43,035 bases of DNA, from the NCBI GenBank assembly GCA_024696825.1, contig JAILGL010000010.1, forward strand, positions 1-43,035, given 5' to 3'. The position numbers were made by a program, and so were the translations under genes. A model generated the notes under the pieces. The model made no database searches and was not told the origin of the DNA. It saw only the letters and a program-made list of their open reading frames with translations. Positions 16,326-25,073 of the stretch are shown piece by piece. This DNA is from Lachnospiraceae bacterium. Lineage in GTDB: Bacteria; Bacillota; Clostridia; Lachnospirales; Lachnospiraceae. The number at the start of each line of letters is the position of its first letter. Position 1 is the stretch's first letter.

Positions 16326-17651
16326 ATGAATAAACCAAAGACAGCAAAATCAAACAATGGGGAGTTATTCTTTATAAAGTTTGATAACTATTTTATAAAG
16401 AAACAGTTTAATATAGATGCCAATGAGCTTTCTCTTTCTGATAGAAAGAAGCTTTTTAACAAATTCTACAATAGCATTAAGGATTTAAATGTTGCTAATT
16501 ATGAGACCGTTAGAAACTGGTTTGGCATAAATGAGAGAAGAAAACCAAAGAGGGTTCATCTTATAAGGCTTGCTTTTGCCCTTAAGTGGAACTCTAAGGA
16601 CCTTGATGATTGTATAGTTTTAGGCATATCAGAGCCATGCCTTCAGGTTAACGACTATAAAGAGTTCATTGTCATGTACTGCCTTGACAACGGGCTTTCC
16701 TATGATACCTACAAAAAGACAGTCCAGATTTACGAGGACAATTATAACTACGATATTAATTTTGCATTTACGACACATACCAGTCGTCTTAAAAAGTTTT
16801 ATGCTGAAGTAAAAAATTATAACCTTGAGGATTTCATTATATGGATTATTAAAAATATGAGTCTATTTAAGGGTTATAGCAAGGTTACCTACGACTGCTT
16901 TATAAAGCTTATGGATTCAACCTATGCCATAGTAAAGGAAAATATCCATGAAGAATTAAAGAAGGAGCTTAGCTATACAGATTTTTCAAACTGGGCTGCG
17001 GCTAATAATATTACTGAAAGAGAATATGACATAGCTATTCCACGTTATGTAAAAAATAAGCTTCGAGTAAAATCTATAAAGGGAACTGCTAACGAAGAAC
17101 ATTACAGAGAGATAAGAAATCTTGCAAAAATTGCTTATTCCAAGGACACTATTATGAAGGAGTCTATAAAGGAACTATGGCCATTTTTATCCATTCCTCT
17201 TTATAATAACCTGATGGAGGTTCCTGAAAGCGACAAAAAAGAATTTCTTTCAAATATGAGTAAATTCAGCCCTTCCTATGTAACTAATCTCGTTCACATC
17301 AAGGAACAAAAACAGGAGGAGCTTGGCCTTATTAAGAAATATAACGAAGCAGGCGAGAAAGAAAAGCAGGAATTAAAACAGCAGCTTAAGGATAAGAGAC
17401 AAAGGGTTCGCCAGATAAACAGGCTTGACCTTTTAGCCCCTGCTCACTATGTTTCACAGAATCGTTTTCTTAAAACCCATAAGGATTATGATCCGGATCT
17501 TGCCAAAAAGGAATTTGAGAAATATGCAAATGATATTTTAAAGAGCTGCGGAATGAGAGAATTAGATGAAAACTATGAAACTGATTATATAATCTTAAGT
17601 AGCTTTAATCACACGGAAGTAACCTTCCTCTCAGATTTATTTGATGAGTAA
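16326..17651 (+). CDS. Uncharacterised 441-residue protein in kinase operon
   Basis: I do not recognise a family with certainty. The start has GAGGG about 10 nt upstream and lies 24 nt after the kinase, so the two are co-transcribed up to the terminator at 17726. The N-terminal 110 residues are helical and resemble a worn helix-turn-helix: LNVANYETVRNWFGINERRK then RLAFALKWNSKDLDDCIVLG. The middle is helical without membrane segments. A charged coiled-coil (about 325-365, rich in KEKQELKQQLKDKRQRVRQI) precedes the C-terminal part. There is no signal peptide, so it is probably cytosolic. Being the only other gene in the unit, it may be a substrate or effector of the kinase; this is inference. 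Confidence 0.75.
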   Translation: MNKPKTAKSNNGELFFIKFDNYFIKKQFNIDANELSLSDRKKLFNKFYNSIKDLNVANYETVRNWFGINERRKPKRVHLIRLAFALKWNSKDLDDCIVLGISEPCLQVNDYKEFIVMYCLDNGLSYDTYKKTVQIYEDNYNYDINFAFTTHTSRLKKFYAEVKNYNLEDFIIWIIKNMSLFKGYSKVTYDCFIKLMDSTYAIVKENIHEELKKELSYTDFSNWAAANNITEREYDIAIPRYVKNKLRVKSIKGTANEEHYREIRNLAKIAYSKDTIMKESIKELWPFLSIPLYNNLMEVPESDKKEFLSNMSKFSPSYVTNLVHIKEQKQEELGLIKKYNEAGEKEKQELKQQLKDKRQRVRQINRLDLLAPAHYVSQNRFLKTHKDYDPDLAKKEFEKYANDILKSCGMRELDENYETDYIILSSFNHTEVTFLSDLFDE

Positions 17652-17725
17652 TTTAATTTGATTTGTAAACAAAACTATAATATTCCGGTGGAGTATTAAC
17701 ATATATCAAGACTAATAAATTAAAC

Positions 17726-17763
17726 AAGCGGGACATATCAGTATGATATGAACCCGCTTTTTA
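17726..17763. terminator. Bidirectional intrinsic terminator
   Basis: AAGCGGG (17726-17732) pairs with CCCGCTT (17753-17759), with an inner CATATC/GATATG stem (17734-17739 with 17745-17750). On the plus strand it ends in TTTTT and closes the kinase operon. Read on the minus strand it is preceded by A residues and followed by GTTT, and can serve the convergent gene ending at 17765. Confidence 0.88.
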
Positions 17764-17764
17764 A

Positions 17765-19714
17765 TTAGCATTTAATTTTCTTAACTACAGCTTTACTCTT
17801 AACATTAGCATTCTTCTTTTTATAGGTATAAATCTTTAAATACACCATAGTATTTTTAAAACTATAAGAAATATAGTATTTATTCTTCTTTTTACCTATT
17901 ATGTTATTCTTTAGATTCACCTTTTTATAAGAGCCCTTACCTATTTTTGCTTTAATACTTATTCGGTTTCCGCTCCACTTTTTTGCCGTAAGCTCCAGGT
18001 ACTTTACGCCTGCACCGGAAACCTTTTTCTTAAGCTTAAACTTTGGTGTAAGAAGAGCAAGGTATTTATCCTTAATCTTAGAAAATGTATCCTGCCCCTT
18101 CACCTTAATTTTATAATAATAGGTGTTGCCAGGCTTTACAGAGCTGTCTGTATATATATTCTTTGATGTAGTGACGATTATACTATACTTACCACCCTTC
18201 TTTTTTGCCCTGTAAATAAGATATTCAGGGCTTTTACCATATTTAATATTATTAGCTTTAATTGTAATTTTAATCTTTTCTTTTCCAGTATCCTTTAGTG
18301 AAAAGCTTACAGTAACAGGGCTTTCGGCAGGTTCTACACTTTCACTTGGTGTTACGGTAGCACCAGGATCCACACTTGTAGTTGGTGCCACTCTAGGATT
18401 TTCGCTTTCAATCGGCTCTGAGCTTTTACCAGGTGATACACTCGCACTCGGTTCACCGCTTGGTTCCACACTCGGCGATGCACTTTCACTTGGAGATATA
18501 CTTGGCACTACACTCGCACTTGGATTCGTGCTTGGATTCGTGCTCTCGCTTGGTTCCACACTTGGCGATGTACTTTCACTTGGAGCTATACTTGGCACTA
18601 CACTCGCACTTGGATTCGCACTTGGATTCGTGCTCTCGCTTGGTTCCACACTTGGCACTACACTTTCACTTGGCTCAACACTTGGCGTCTCGCTTTCCTC
18701 CGGCTTATCATACTCAATGGTCTTCTCACCTGTATAACATTTTAAGCCCTTTATGGTAATAGTAGCCTTGCCACTTTCTTCATTATAACCATATTCCGTC
18801 TCAAAATTTGCCTCATCATATAGTGGAATATCTACTCCATCAATCCTCTGAATCACCTCAAATTCAGACTTTGAGGCATCCGTTACATTTATAAATGTAT
18901 CGTCTCCAAAGGCATATTCCTTAGTGGCATCTACATAGGTTGCACCTAACTTTTCCACCACCTCTTTGGTATAATCATTCTTTCCATATACCACAGAAAG
19001 CTCAGAAAGAAGGCCTGTTGAGGTATAGTACTCAATGGTGGAAGGCAGGAATAAAACCTTAAAATCATCTGGAATACCGCCACCTACAATGATTTTACAA
19101 CCCTCAGCTATATCTATATACTCTGCAGCCTTAGCTTGAAGAGTACCTTTATATATTTTATTTACGGCACCCTGTACCTTTATACATCTTACATAATCCA
19201 AATTACTAAAAGCATACTCTCCCATAGCACTTACATTTTCAGGGATAATAAGCTCTGCCTCTTCATTAGAAGCCGCTATAGTCTTAACATGGGAAAATGC
19301 ATTATTGCTTATTTCCGTAAGGGTGGAAGGTATAATAAACTCCTCCAGATTATAATAAACACCCTCCGGCGCTGAAAAAGCATCCTCTCCTATCTTTGTA
19401 ATTCCATCTTTAATTATTACCCTTTTAATGTCACCTGCAAACTCATACCAGGGCGCATAGTTTAACGGATCATCATCCTGAAAATTCTTCATGGGACCCT
19501 CTCCACTTATTACCAGAAGCCCCTCTCCGTAACGCCAAAAAATATCCATAAAGGTTAAGCTTGTGCTTCCGCAAAAGCCCATTTCCGTAAATACAACGCC
19601 ATATTCTTCATCTACGTCAACTCCTATATCAGCAGATGCTTTACAGGGATTCGTAAAAGGTAAATAAGTAAGGAGCATTGCAATTATTATAAAAAAAGAA
19701 ATATTTCTTCTCAT
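17765..19714 (-). CDS. Secreted BspA-like leucine-rich-repeat protein with Ser/Pro repeats
   Basis: The 649-residue product has a signal peptide (MRRNISFFIIIAMLLTYLPF, ending near ASA at about 28). An LRR_5/BspA-type region follows (about 70-265, with GITKIGEDAFSAPE, STLTEISNNAFSHV and NVSAMGEYAFSNL). A Ser/Pro/Glu linker (about 338-461) is made of PSES, PSAS and PSVE units. Then comes a fibronectin type III-like domain (about 468-555, ending GNTYYYKIKVKG) and a lysine-rich beta C-terminus (about 555-649). No LPXTG motif is seen. BspA-like repeats in other bacteria mediate adhesion; the role here is inferred as surface or matrix binding. A convergent terminator follows its stop. Confidence 0.85.
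   Translation of the reverse strand: MRRNISFFIIIAMLLTYLPFTNPCKASADIGVDVDEEYGVVFTEMGFCGSTSLTFMDIFWRYGEGLLVISGEGPMKNFQDDDPLNYAPWYEFAGDIKRVIIKDGITKIGEDAFSAPEGVYYNLEEFIIPSTLTEISNNAFSHVKTIAASNEEAELIIPENVSAMGEYAFSNLDYVRCIKVQGAVNKIYKGTLQAKAAEYIDIAEGCKIIVGGGIPDDFKVLFLPSTIEYYTSTGLLSELSVVYGKNDYTKEVVEKLGATYVDATKEYAFGDDTFINVTDASKSEFEVIQRIDGVDIPLYDEANFETEYGYNEESGKATITIKGLKCYTGEKTIEYDKPEESETPSVEPSESVVPSVEPSESTNPSANPSASVVPSIAPSESTSPSVEPSESTNPSTNPSASVVPSISPSESASPSVEPSGEPSASVSPGKSSEPIESENPRVAPTTSVDPGATVTPSESVEPAESPVTVSFSLKDTGKEKIKITIKANNIKYGKSPEYLIYRAKKKGGKYSIIVTTSKNIYTDSSVKPGNTYYYKIKVKGQDTFSKIKDKYLALLTPKFKLKKKVSGAGVKYLELTAKKWSGNRISIKAKIGKGSYKKVNLKNNIIGKKKNKYYISYSFKNTMVYLKIYTYKKKNANVKSKAVVKKIKC
18474..18653 (-). 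repeat. Two tandem 90-bp in-frame repeats
   Basis: Units 18474-18563 and 18564-18653 differ at only a few bases and encode near-identical 30-residue blocks of PSES/PSAS/PSVE type. The same short PSxx periodicity continues on both sides. The 3n length keeps the frame, so copy number can vary without breaking the gene. Confidence 0.85.
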
Positions 19715-19771
19715 AGTTTTTACTCCAAATTCACTAACTCTTAAAATATCTCATCCTAATTTACTGATTTT

Positions 19772-20695
19772 CTAATTCAACTTTTTCCCTTCCCTATTAA
19801 CTACATATATTCCAAGAGAAACAAGGATTAGGGCCGCTATTACCTGCATGCCAAATGCATCCTTTTCCTTAAGAATCACATAAGAAAGCACTGCTCCAAA
19901 AATAGGATTCATAAATTTACAAGCCGAAACCTTGGAAACATCGTTATATTTTAATAAGAGGCTCCAAAGAGTATAAGCTGCTGCGGATATAAATCCCATA
20001 TAAAGAATCAGTACAATGCTCTGCCACCCTGTAAATACAAGGGTTCTTCCGGCTATAACACCCACCGCTGCCATCATAAATCCACCCAGAAAAAACTGAT
20101 AGCCACATAGCATAACCACATCTGAGTCCTTTGAAAACTCCTTTATTATCGCCGATGAAAATGCTGATGAAATGGCGGATAAAAGGATAAACCCCTCTCC
20201 CATAATACTCATGTTAAGGTCCAAACTGCCATTAACATTTACGATTATAAGGCCCACAAAGCCTAGAAGGCTTCCAAATATTTTTAACCCCGTAAGCCTT
20301 TCCTGCTTGAATATCAGGCAGGCCACAAATAAGGTTAAAAATGTACCTGACCCCGTAATTATCGAGGATTTCACACCTGAGGTGTGGGCAAGTCCCACAT
20401 AAAAAAATAAATATTGAATCACAGTTTGAAACATACTGAGGGTAAATATTTTTTTAGGATCCTTAGGCATTATAAACTGCTTTCTTCCAATACTTGAAAA
20501 TATAATAACCATCACTCCGGCAATCATAAATCTGCAGCCTGCAAAGAGAATCTGAGACCACATATCACCGGACTCTATGTTAAATAGCTTGTATCCAGCC
20601 TTTATGCAGGGGAAGGCTGAACCCCATAAAAGACAGCAAATCATGGCTGCCAAAATCATAATTGATGTTTTGCTCAAAATACTTTTATTTTTCAT
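19772..20695 (-). CDS. EamA/DMT-superfamily membrane transporter
   Basis: The 307-residue protein has about ten membrane helices in two EamA halves. The first half has CLLWGSAFPCIKAGYKLF and a GTFLTLFVACLIFKQERLTG helix-end signature; the second has LLSAISSAFSSAIIKEF and the final KFMNPIFGAVLSYVILKEKD and IYVVNREGKKL. The family moves small organic molecules such as amino acids, nucleobases or metabolites by exchange or proton coupling; the substrate cannot be told here. It lies 57 nt upstream of the BspA-like gene on the same strand; a functional link is not evident. Confidence 0.9.
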   Translation of the reverse strand: MKNKSILSKTSIMILAAMICCLLWGSAFPCIKAGYKLFNIESGDMWSQILFAGCRFMIAGVMVIIFSSIGRKQFIMPKDPKKIFTLSMFQTVIQYLFFYVGLAHTSGVKSSIITGSGTFLTLFVACLIFKQERLTGLKIFGSLLGFVGLIIVNVNGSLDLNMSIMGEGFILLSAISSAFSSAIIKEFSKDSDVVMLCGYQFFLGGFMMAAVGVIAGRTLVFTGWQSIVLILYMGFISAAAYTLWSLLLKYNDVSKVSACKFMNPIFGAVLSYVILKEKDAFGMQVIAALILVSLGIYVVNREGKKLN

Positions 20696-20750
20696 AACCT
20701 TAATATACCACTAACTGCCCATAAACGCAAACAATACACTATTCCTCTTA

Positions 20751-20779
20751 TTGACTGTTTTCGAAAAAAATGTTAAACT
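20751..20779 (+). promoter_or_regulatory. Possible promoter of the acidic helical protein gene
   Basis: TTGACT (20751-20756) and TAAACT (20774-20779) with a 17-base spacer lie about 80 nt before the gene on the plus strand. The -35 is one mismatch and the -10 two mismatches from consensus. The gene itself has an AAAGGGAGG ribosome site. Confidence 0.45.
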
Positions 20780-20859
20780 ATAGCATATGATTAGACGAAA
20801 CAAATAAATATTTTCAAAAAAATTTTAGAAATATTTCTTAAAAGGGAGGTATATTTTAT

Positions 20860-21306
20860 ATGAAGAAAAAAGGTTTATTATTTGGACTTGTGTCTGCTGC
20901 TGTTATAACAGTATCAGCCGGAGCGGTATTATTAGGATTAAAGAAACGTAAGCTTAAAAATGAAAACGGATTCGACGATGATGATCTATTCGATGTAGAT
21001 GATTTGGATTTCGACGATGTAGATCTTGCTAACGAGGAAGAATATGATGATATCAGCGTGGAGTTTTACGATGAAGAATCTAAGGATTCTCTCGATGAAG
21101 AGTTAGATGAGTTAAAGGATGTTGTTGAGGAGTCCAAGGATGAACTTGCTGACGCTGTAGAAGATGCTAAGGATAAAGCCGAGGACGCTGTAGCAGATGC
21201 TAAGGATAAAGCCGAGGACATTGTAGAAGATATTAAGGATAAAGCCGAGGACCTTAAGGATGATGCAGAAGATTCTGCAGATAGCATCTACAAGGGAATT
21301 TCATAA
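20860..21306 (+). CDS. Membrane-anchored acidic helical protein with LEA/YtxH-like repeats
   Basis: The 148-residue product has an N-terminal hydrophobic helix (about 5-26, LLFGLVSAAVITVSAGAVLL) followed by KKRK, so it is probably a single membrane anchor with its bulk inside, or less likely a secreted protein. Residues 38-80 are very acidic (DDDDLFDVDDLDFDDVDL). The rest is a predicted amphipathic helix with 11-residue periodicity (AEDAVADAKDK, AEDIVEDIKDK) like LEA_4 and YtxH/general-stress proteins. Known relatives are linked to stress and desiccation; here that is inference. It stands alone between two minus-strand genes, with its own candidate promoter. Confidence 0.8.
   Translation: MKKKGLLFGLVSAAVITVSAGAVLLGLKKRKLKNENGFDDDDLFDVDDLDFDDVDLANEEEYDDISVEFYDEESKDSLDEELDELKDVVEESKDELADAVEDAKDKAEDAVADAKDKAEDIVEDIKDKAEDLKDDAEDSADSIYKGIS
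21168..21252 (+). repeat. Three 33-bp tandem in-frame repeats
   Basis: The motif TAAGGATAAAGCCGAGGAC begins at 21168, 21201 and 21234, exactly 33 bp apart. It encodes three copies of an 11-residue KDKAED unit. Identity of the DNA core suggests recent duplication or gene conversion inside the gene. Confidence 0.85.
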
Positions 21307-21403
21307 TTCTATTATTTATTGATATTATTTATCAAATATAATTTAAGATTATTATATCTTGAACAAGACTCGAGATACTACTTATACAAATTAAAATCCA
21401 TTT

Positions 21404-21445
21404 AAAAAGAGCCTACACGATATTACCTCTTTCGTGTAGGCTCTT
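21404..21445. terminator. Bidirectional terminator, 14-bp stem
   Basis: AAGAGCCTACACGA (21407-21420) pairs perfectly with TCGTGTAGGCTCTT (21432-21445). On the minus strand it ends in TTTTTAAA, making a strong terminator for the CotH gene. On the plus strand it lies about 100 nt after the helical protein gene with a weaker tail. Confidence 0.88.
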
Positions 21446-21520
21446 ATGTTTATTCATTATCAAGCTTTACTTATGGCAATTATCTTGCCTAGCTTATAAA
21501 GCTTTTATCAGGGGTTTATA

Positions 21521-24500
21521 TTATTTACCCTTAATCTGCTTAACCTTGATTCCAGCCTTCTTTAATGCCTTCTTATAGGTCTTAAGATACTTCTTAGGAA
21601 CTATAAACTTACATTTCTTCTTAACACCCTTGAAAGCCTTCTTCTTAACTGTACATTTCTTACCCTTGAATATAACCTTCTTAAGCTTAGCACATCCGCT
21701 AAATGCGTTCTTTGCAACAACAGTTACATTCTTTCCAATGGTTACCTGCGTAAGGGTCTTACAATCCTTAAATGCCTTTGCATTAACCTTTGTAACCTTA
21801 AATGTATTCTTAGCAGAAGTGATTGTAGCAGGAATAACTAACTTCTTAAGAGTCTTTCCTGAATTAATGCTATAGCCTGTTACAGCAACTGTACCGCCTG
21901 TAACCTTGCCATCCTTAGCTGTTCCAGCCTTTGTTACCTTATAAACTAAACCACTCTTAATCATTGAGATAGTTGAGCCCTTCTTAATAACGCTAACTGA
22001 AGAAGATGTAGCAGGAGTTACAGCGTCAGGAGTTACAACTCCACTTGAAGGAACTGTGCTCTCAGAAGGCTCTGGTGAAGCACTCTCTGAAGGATCACTT
22101 TCGCCCTTTACAGTAACCTTTACAGGAATAGTCTTATCAAGACCGTCAAAACCTACATAAATAGTTGTAGTACCTGCACCAACAGCATGGATAACACCGG
22201 CCTTACTCATATAAGCTACTTCTGGATCTGCACTTACAGTTCTTAAGCTTGAATAAAATGCTTCCTCTGGTAACATAGTTATTTTAACAGCCTTATAATC
22301 ACCAGCCTCTAACTCAACCTTAGAATCTGAAACAGTAAAGTCCTCAATCTTATTACTGTACTCTTTACAAACTACATGTACGGTCTTAGTTGTTCCATCA
22401 TATGCTTTTATAATAACATCGCCTTCACCTTCGTCTCCATAGGCGCTTATACAACCTCCTTCCTCATCATAGAAGATGTCTTCACTATCTACCTTTATGG
22501 AAGCAGGTGTTACTGCTGCCTCAGCAGGGAAGATTTCATATGGAATTGGAAGGCTTATATCAGCTGAAATATAGTATGTATCGCTAAGAGTTATTATTTC
22601 CTTAGTTTTTACAACGTCCTTCTCATCTACCCATTTAGCATATACATTAGCATTACTATAGAATTCGGTATGTTTATCAACCAAACCATTTTCAACATGA
22701 ACTATTTCTTCATCCTCAGTCATGGTATCATAATCACCATACCAACCGTCAAATACATATCCTTCTTTCACAGGATCCTCAGGCATATCCTCAACATTAG
22801 TACCCTTATATGTATCTACTCCTTTTATTAATTCTTCACCATCATAGAACTTAACAGTTACGCTTCCTGAATTTTCTACCTGATCAGGTAAGGTGTCAAG
22901 GTTCTCATCATACCATTCCATTCTGAGTCTGATCCAATTCTTTAATCTTTCAATCTCATTATGGAAATCCTCTAAATTGGTATATTTAACTACTTCCTCA
23001 TAGTAGGCTTCTTCTTCTTCGCCTTCTTCTTCGCCTTCTTCTTCACCATCATATCCATCGCCCTTAAGATCTTCGATAACATCGGCAAATGTAATAGGAG
23101 CCTCTAAAAGTTCTCCGTCATAGTCTCCTTCTTCGCCGCCTTCATAAACTTCAGAACCAAGAACATCCACACTAATATCTTCAAGATCATAGTTTGCATC
23201 TGCAGAATATCTAACCTCAGCCTCATACTGATCAAGTATTCCGCCGTCCTTAATAACCTCATTTAACTGATAGTAGAATGTACTTGGATCATCTACATCC
23301 TTTCCACCCCATGCAGCCTTAATTGCAGCAAAGAATTCTTCATTCTTAACAAGATTTGAGAACCATGGAAATGAATTTCCGAAGCCCTCAATATAATGTG
23401 AGTTTTCTGCATACTGATACTTCCATGCAACATAGTCAAAATCCCAAACAGGCCCCCAGTAAAGCTTTCCATCCTTCTTCTTGTAAAGCTTTGTACTTGT
23501 GTTGGCATAAGCATCACCATTATCTGTAAATGACTGATAAAGGTAATACTGAGCTGCAGAGGTAACATCCATTAAATCTGAATAAGACTCTCCATCAGAA
23601 TTCGTATAATCTTCAGACATAGCAGCCTCTTCAACTTTACCAATATATGTTTCTATATAGTTATACATTTCATCCAGCTTAGAAGGATCAATAGTCTCAT
23701 CTGATAATTCCTCAGGGGAATCTACATAGAAATTCTGACCCAATTTGGTAGTAAAAGAATAACCTGTCTCTGTACCATAAGGCTCAAGACCTAAGAGATA
23801 ACCACCTGTAATATTGTCATCCTCTCCATTGTATTCCTCCAAATCGTCAATATCGACTCTTGAATTACCTATTCTAACCTGCTCACAAAGGTAATAGCTG
23901 CCAAGATATTTACCATTCATAAATACATCCATAGGCACAAGCTGAGGTGTGAATTCCATACCCATTGCATTTGCCATATAGTATGTAATACGATTCTTTA
24001 AAAGTGTACAATCATAGAAATTGGCAATAAGTACCCAATGCTTATTAGAGCCCATGCCAAAAAGGTTTTCTTTACTATCAAGCTTTAATTTATAAGGCTT
24101 CTTTGGGGCATCCCAGGTAGAATTACCTCTACCTCTTATATACTCAAGGTCATAGCTTCCGCCTGTATATTCAGTAAGACCTTCCTCTGAATAACCACTT
24201 GAATAACCGCTAGGAACCTTTATAGAAATATCTCCATAGCAGTTAGTATTATGCTTTTCATCACTATTCATCTCAGCGATGGTACCAAGAGTCTCATCGA
24301 TATTAATGTTCATAGTAGGAACAGCTTCCTTGTAGAACTTAATATGCTTAAGAAGAACAGTACTAACCTTCTTCTTACCTGTAGTCTGGTCATCGATAGT
24401 CATAACAACATAATGCTCACCTGAAACTATAGCATCAGGAAGCTCTACAGTTACACCACCATTTAAATCCCAGTTACCCTCTTCCTTCTGAGTCTTAATC

Positions 24501-24958
24501 TGCTGACTAAAGAAAGGCTCTGTAGCCTCATCAAGGTAGAAATTCATATAAACCTTTTTACCTCTTTCGCAAACAGCATTAATTCTCATACGGTTAGCAT
24601 AACCTGTACCAAAATCAAACTTCTTCTTAAGAATAAATGCAGATTCATGCATAACAGAATTCTTAGCTGATACAAATAAACCATCTGTGCTCTGCTCTTC
24701 ATTTCTTAATTCAGCGGTAACATCTCCCTTAATGAGTAAATTAGAATTTTCAAATTCCTCACCAAAATAATACCTATAATACGGATTTGCCTGTGTTTCA
24801 AATTCAGCGGCCTCATCCTCGGTCACCCAGGCATCTCTTGCAGCCTTAGCTTTTGTTTCATCAATTCCACAAAGTGGAAGTGCAAAAACTACCAACAAAA
24901 CAAAAGATAATAAGGCTTTCCTAAGAGTTGCTGTCATAGTTACTTTTAAGTCTCTCAT
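21521..24958 (-). CDS. Secreted CotH-kinase-domain protein with InlB, Ig-like and LRR modules
   Basis: The 1145-residue product has a signal peptide (about 1-39, hydrophobic core ALLSFVLLVVFALPLCGI). After an N-terminal beta domain comes a CotH domain (about 230-600) with GRGNSTWDAPKKPYKLKL near 275, FGMGSNKHWVLIANFYD, MDVFMNGKYLGSYYLCEQV and YWGPVWDFDYVAW near 500. A Glu/Asp-rich stretch (about 610-655) follows. Then come an InlB/Listeria-Bacteroides repeat (KEGYVFDGWYGDYDT), an Ig-like Big_2 type domain, a Pro/Ser linker (about 951-976) and a C-terminal LRR_5 unit with a lysine-rich end. CotH of Bacillus phosphorylates spore coat proteins; secreted CotH here may modify surface or matrix partners (inference). 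Confidence 0.87.
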   Translation of the reverse strand: MRDLKVTMTATLRKALLSFVLLVVFALPLCGIDETKAKAARDAWVTEDEAAEFETQANPYYRYYFGEEFENSNLLIKGDVTAELRNEEQSTDGLFVSAKNSVMHESAFILKKKFDFGTGYANRMRINAVCERGKKVYMNFYLDEATEPFFSQQIKTQKEEGNWDLNGGVTVELPDAIVSGEHYVVMTIDDQTTGKKKVSTVLLKHIKFYKEAVPTMNINIDETLGTIAEMNSDEKHNTNCYGDISIKVPSGYSSGYSEEGLTEYTGGSYDLEYIRGRGNSTWDAPKKPYKLKLDSKENLFGMGSNKHWVLIANFYDCTLLKNRITYYMANAMGMEFTPQLVPMDVFMNGKYLGSYYLCEQVRIGNSRVDIDDLEEYNGEDDNITGGYLLGLEPYGTETGYSFTTKLGQNFYVDSPEELSDETIDPSKLDEMYNYIETYIGKVEEAAMSEDYTNSDGESYSDLMDVTSAAQYYLYQSFTDNGDAYANTSTKLYKKKDGKLYWGPVWDFDYVAWKYQYAENSHYIEGFGNSFPWFSNLVKNEEFFAAIKAAWGGKDVDDPSTFYYQLNEVIKDGGILDQYEAEVRYSADANYDLEDISVDVLGSEVYEGGEEGDYDGELLEAPITFADVIEDLKGDGYDGEEEGEEEGEEEEAYYEEVVKYTNLEDFHNEIERLKNWIRLRMEWYDENLDTLPDQVENSGSVTVKFYDGEELIKGVDTYKGTNVEDMPEDPVKEGYVFDGWYGDYDTMTEDEEIVHVENGLVDKHTEFYSNANVYAKWVDEKDVVKTKEIITLSDTYYISADISLPIPYEIFPAEAAVTPASIKVDSEDIFYDEEGGCISAYGDEGEGDVIIKAYDGTTKTVHVVCKEYSNKIEDFTVSDSKVELEAGDYKAVKITMLPEEAFYSSLRTVSADPEVAYMSKAGVIHAVGAGTTTIYVGFDGLDKTIPVKVTVKGESDPSESASPEPSESTVPSSGVVTPDAVTPATSSSVSVIKKGSTISMIKSGLVYKVTKAGTAKDGKVTGGTVAVTGYSINSGKTLKKLVIPATITSAKNTFKVTKVNAKAFKDCKTLTQVTIGKNVTVVAKNAFSGCAKLKKVIFKGKKCTVKKKAFKGVKKKCKFIVPKKYLKTYKKALKKAGIKVKQIKGK

Positions 24959-25073
24959 ATTCTCTCTCCAATCTCTTTTTTTGCATATACTTCTAGTTCT
25001 ATATATAAAAGCAAAGAAAAATGTAGCGAAAACCTAAAACCACATAAAGCCCTGCTTTTAAAACAATTTGATT

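Noticed and set aside
18433-18759. Open plus-strand frames with leucine/glycine- or histidine-rich repeats opposite the Ser/Pro linker
   Set aside because: They arise only because the 90-bp repeats are free of stops on the other strand; they have no ribosome site, and the minus-strand gene is strongly supported.
20172-20402. Plus-strand open frame opposite the DMT transporter
   Set aside because: It has no ribosome site or recognisable product and lies wholly within a well-supported membrane protein gene.
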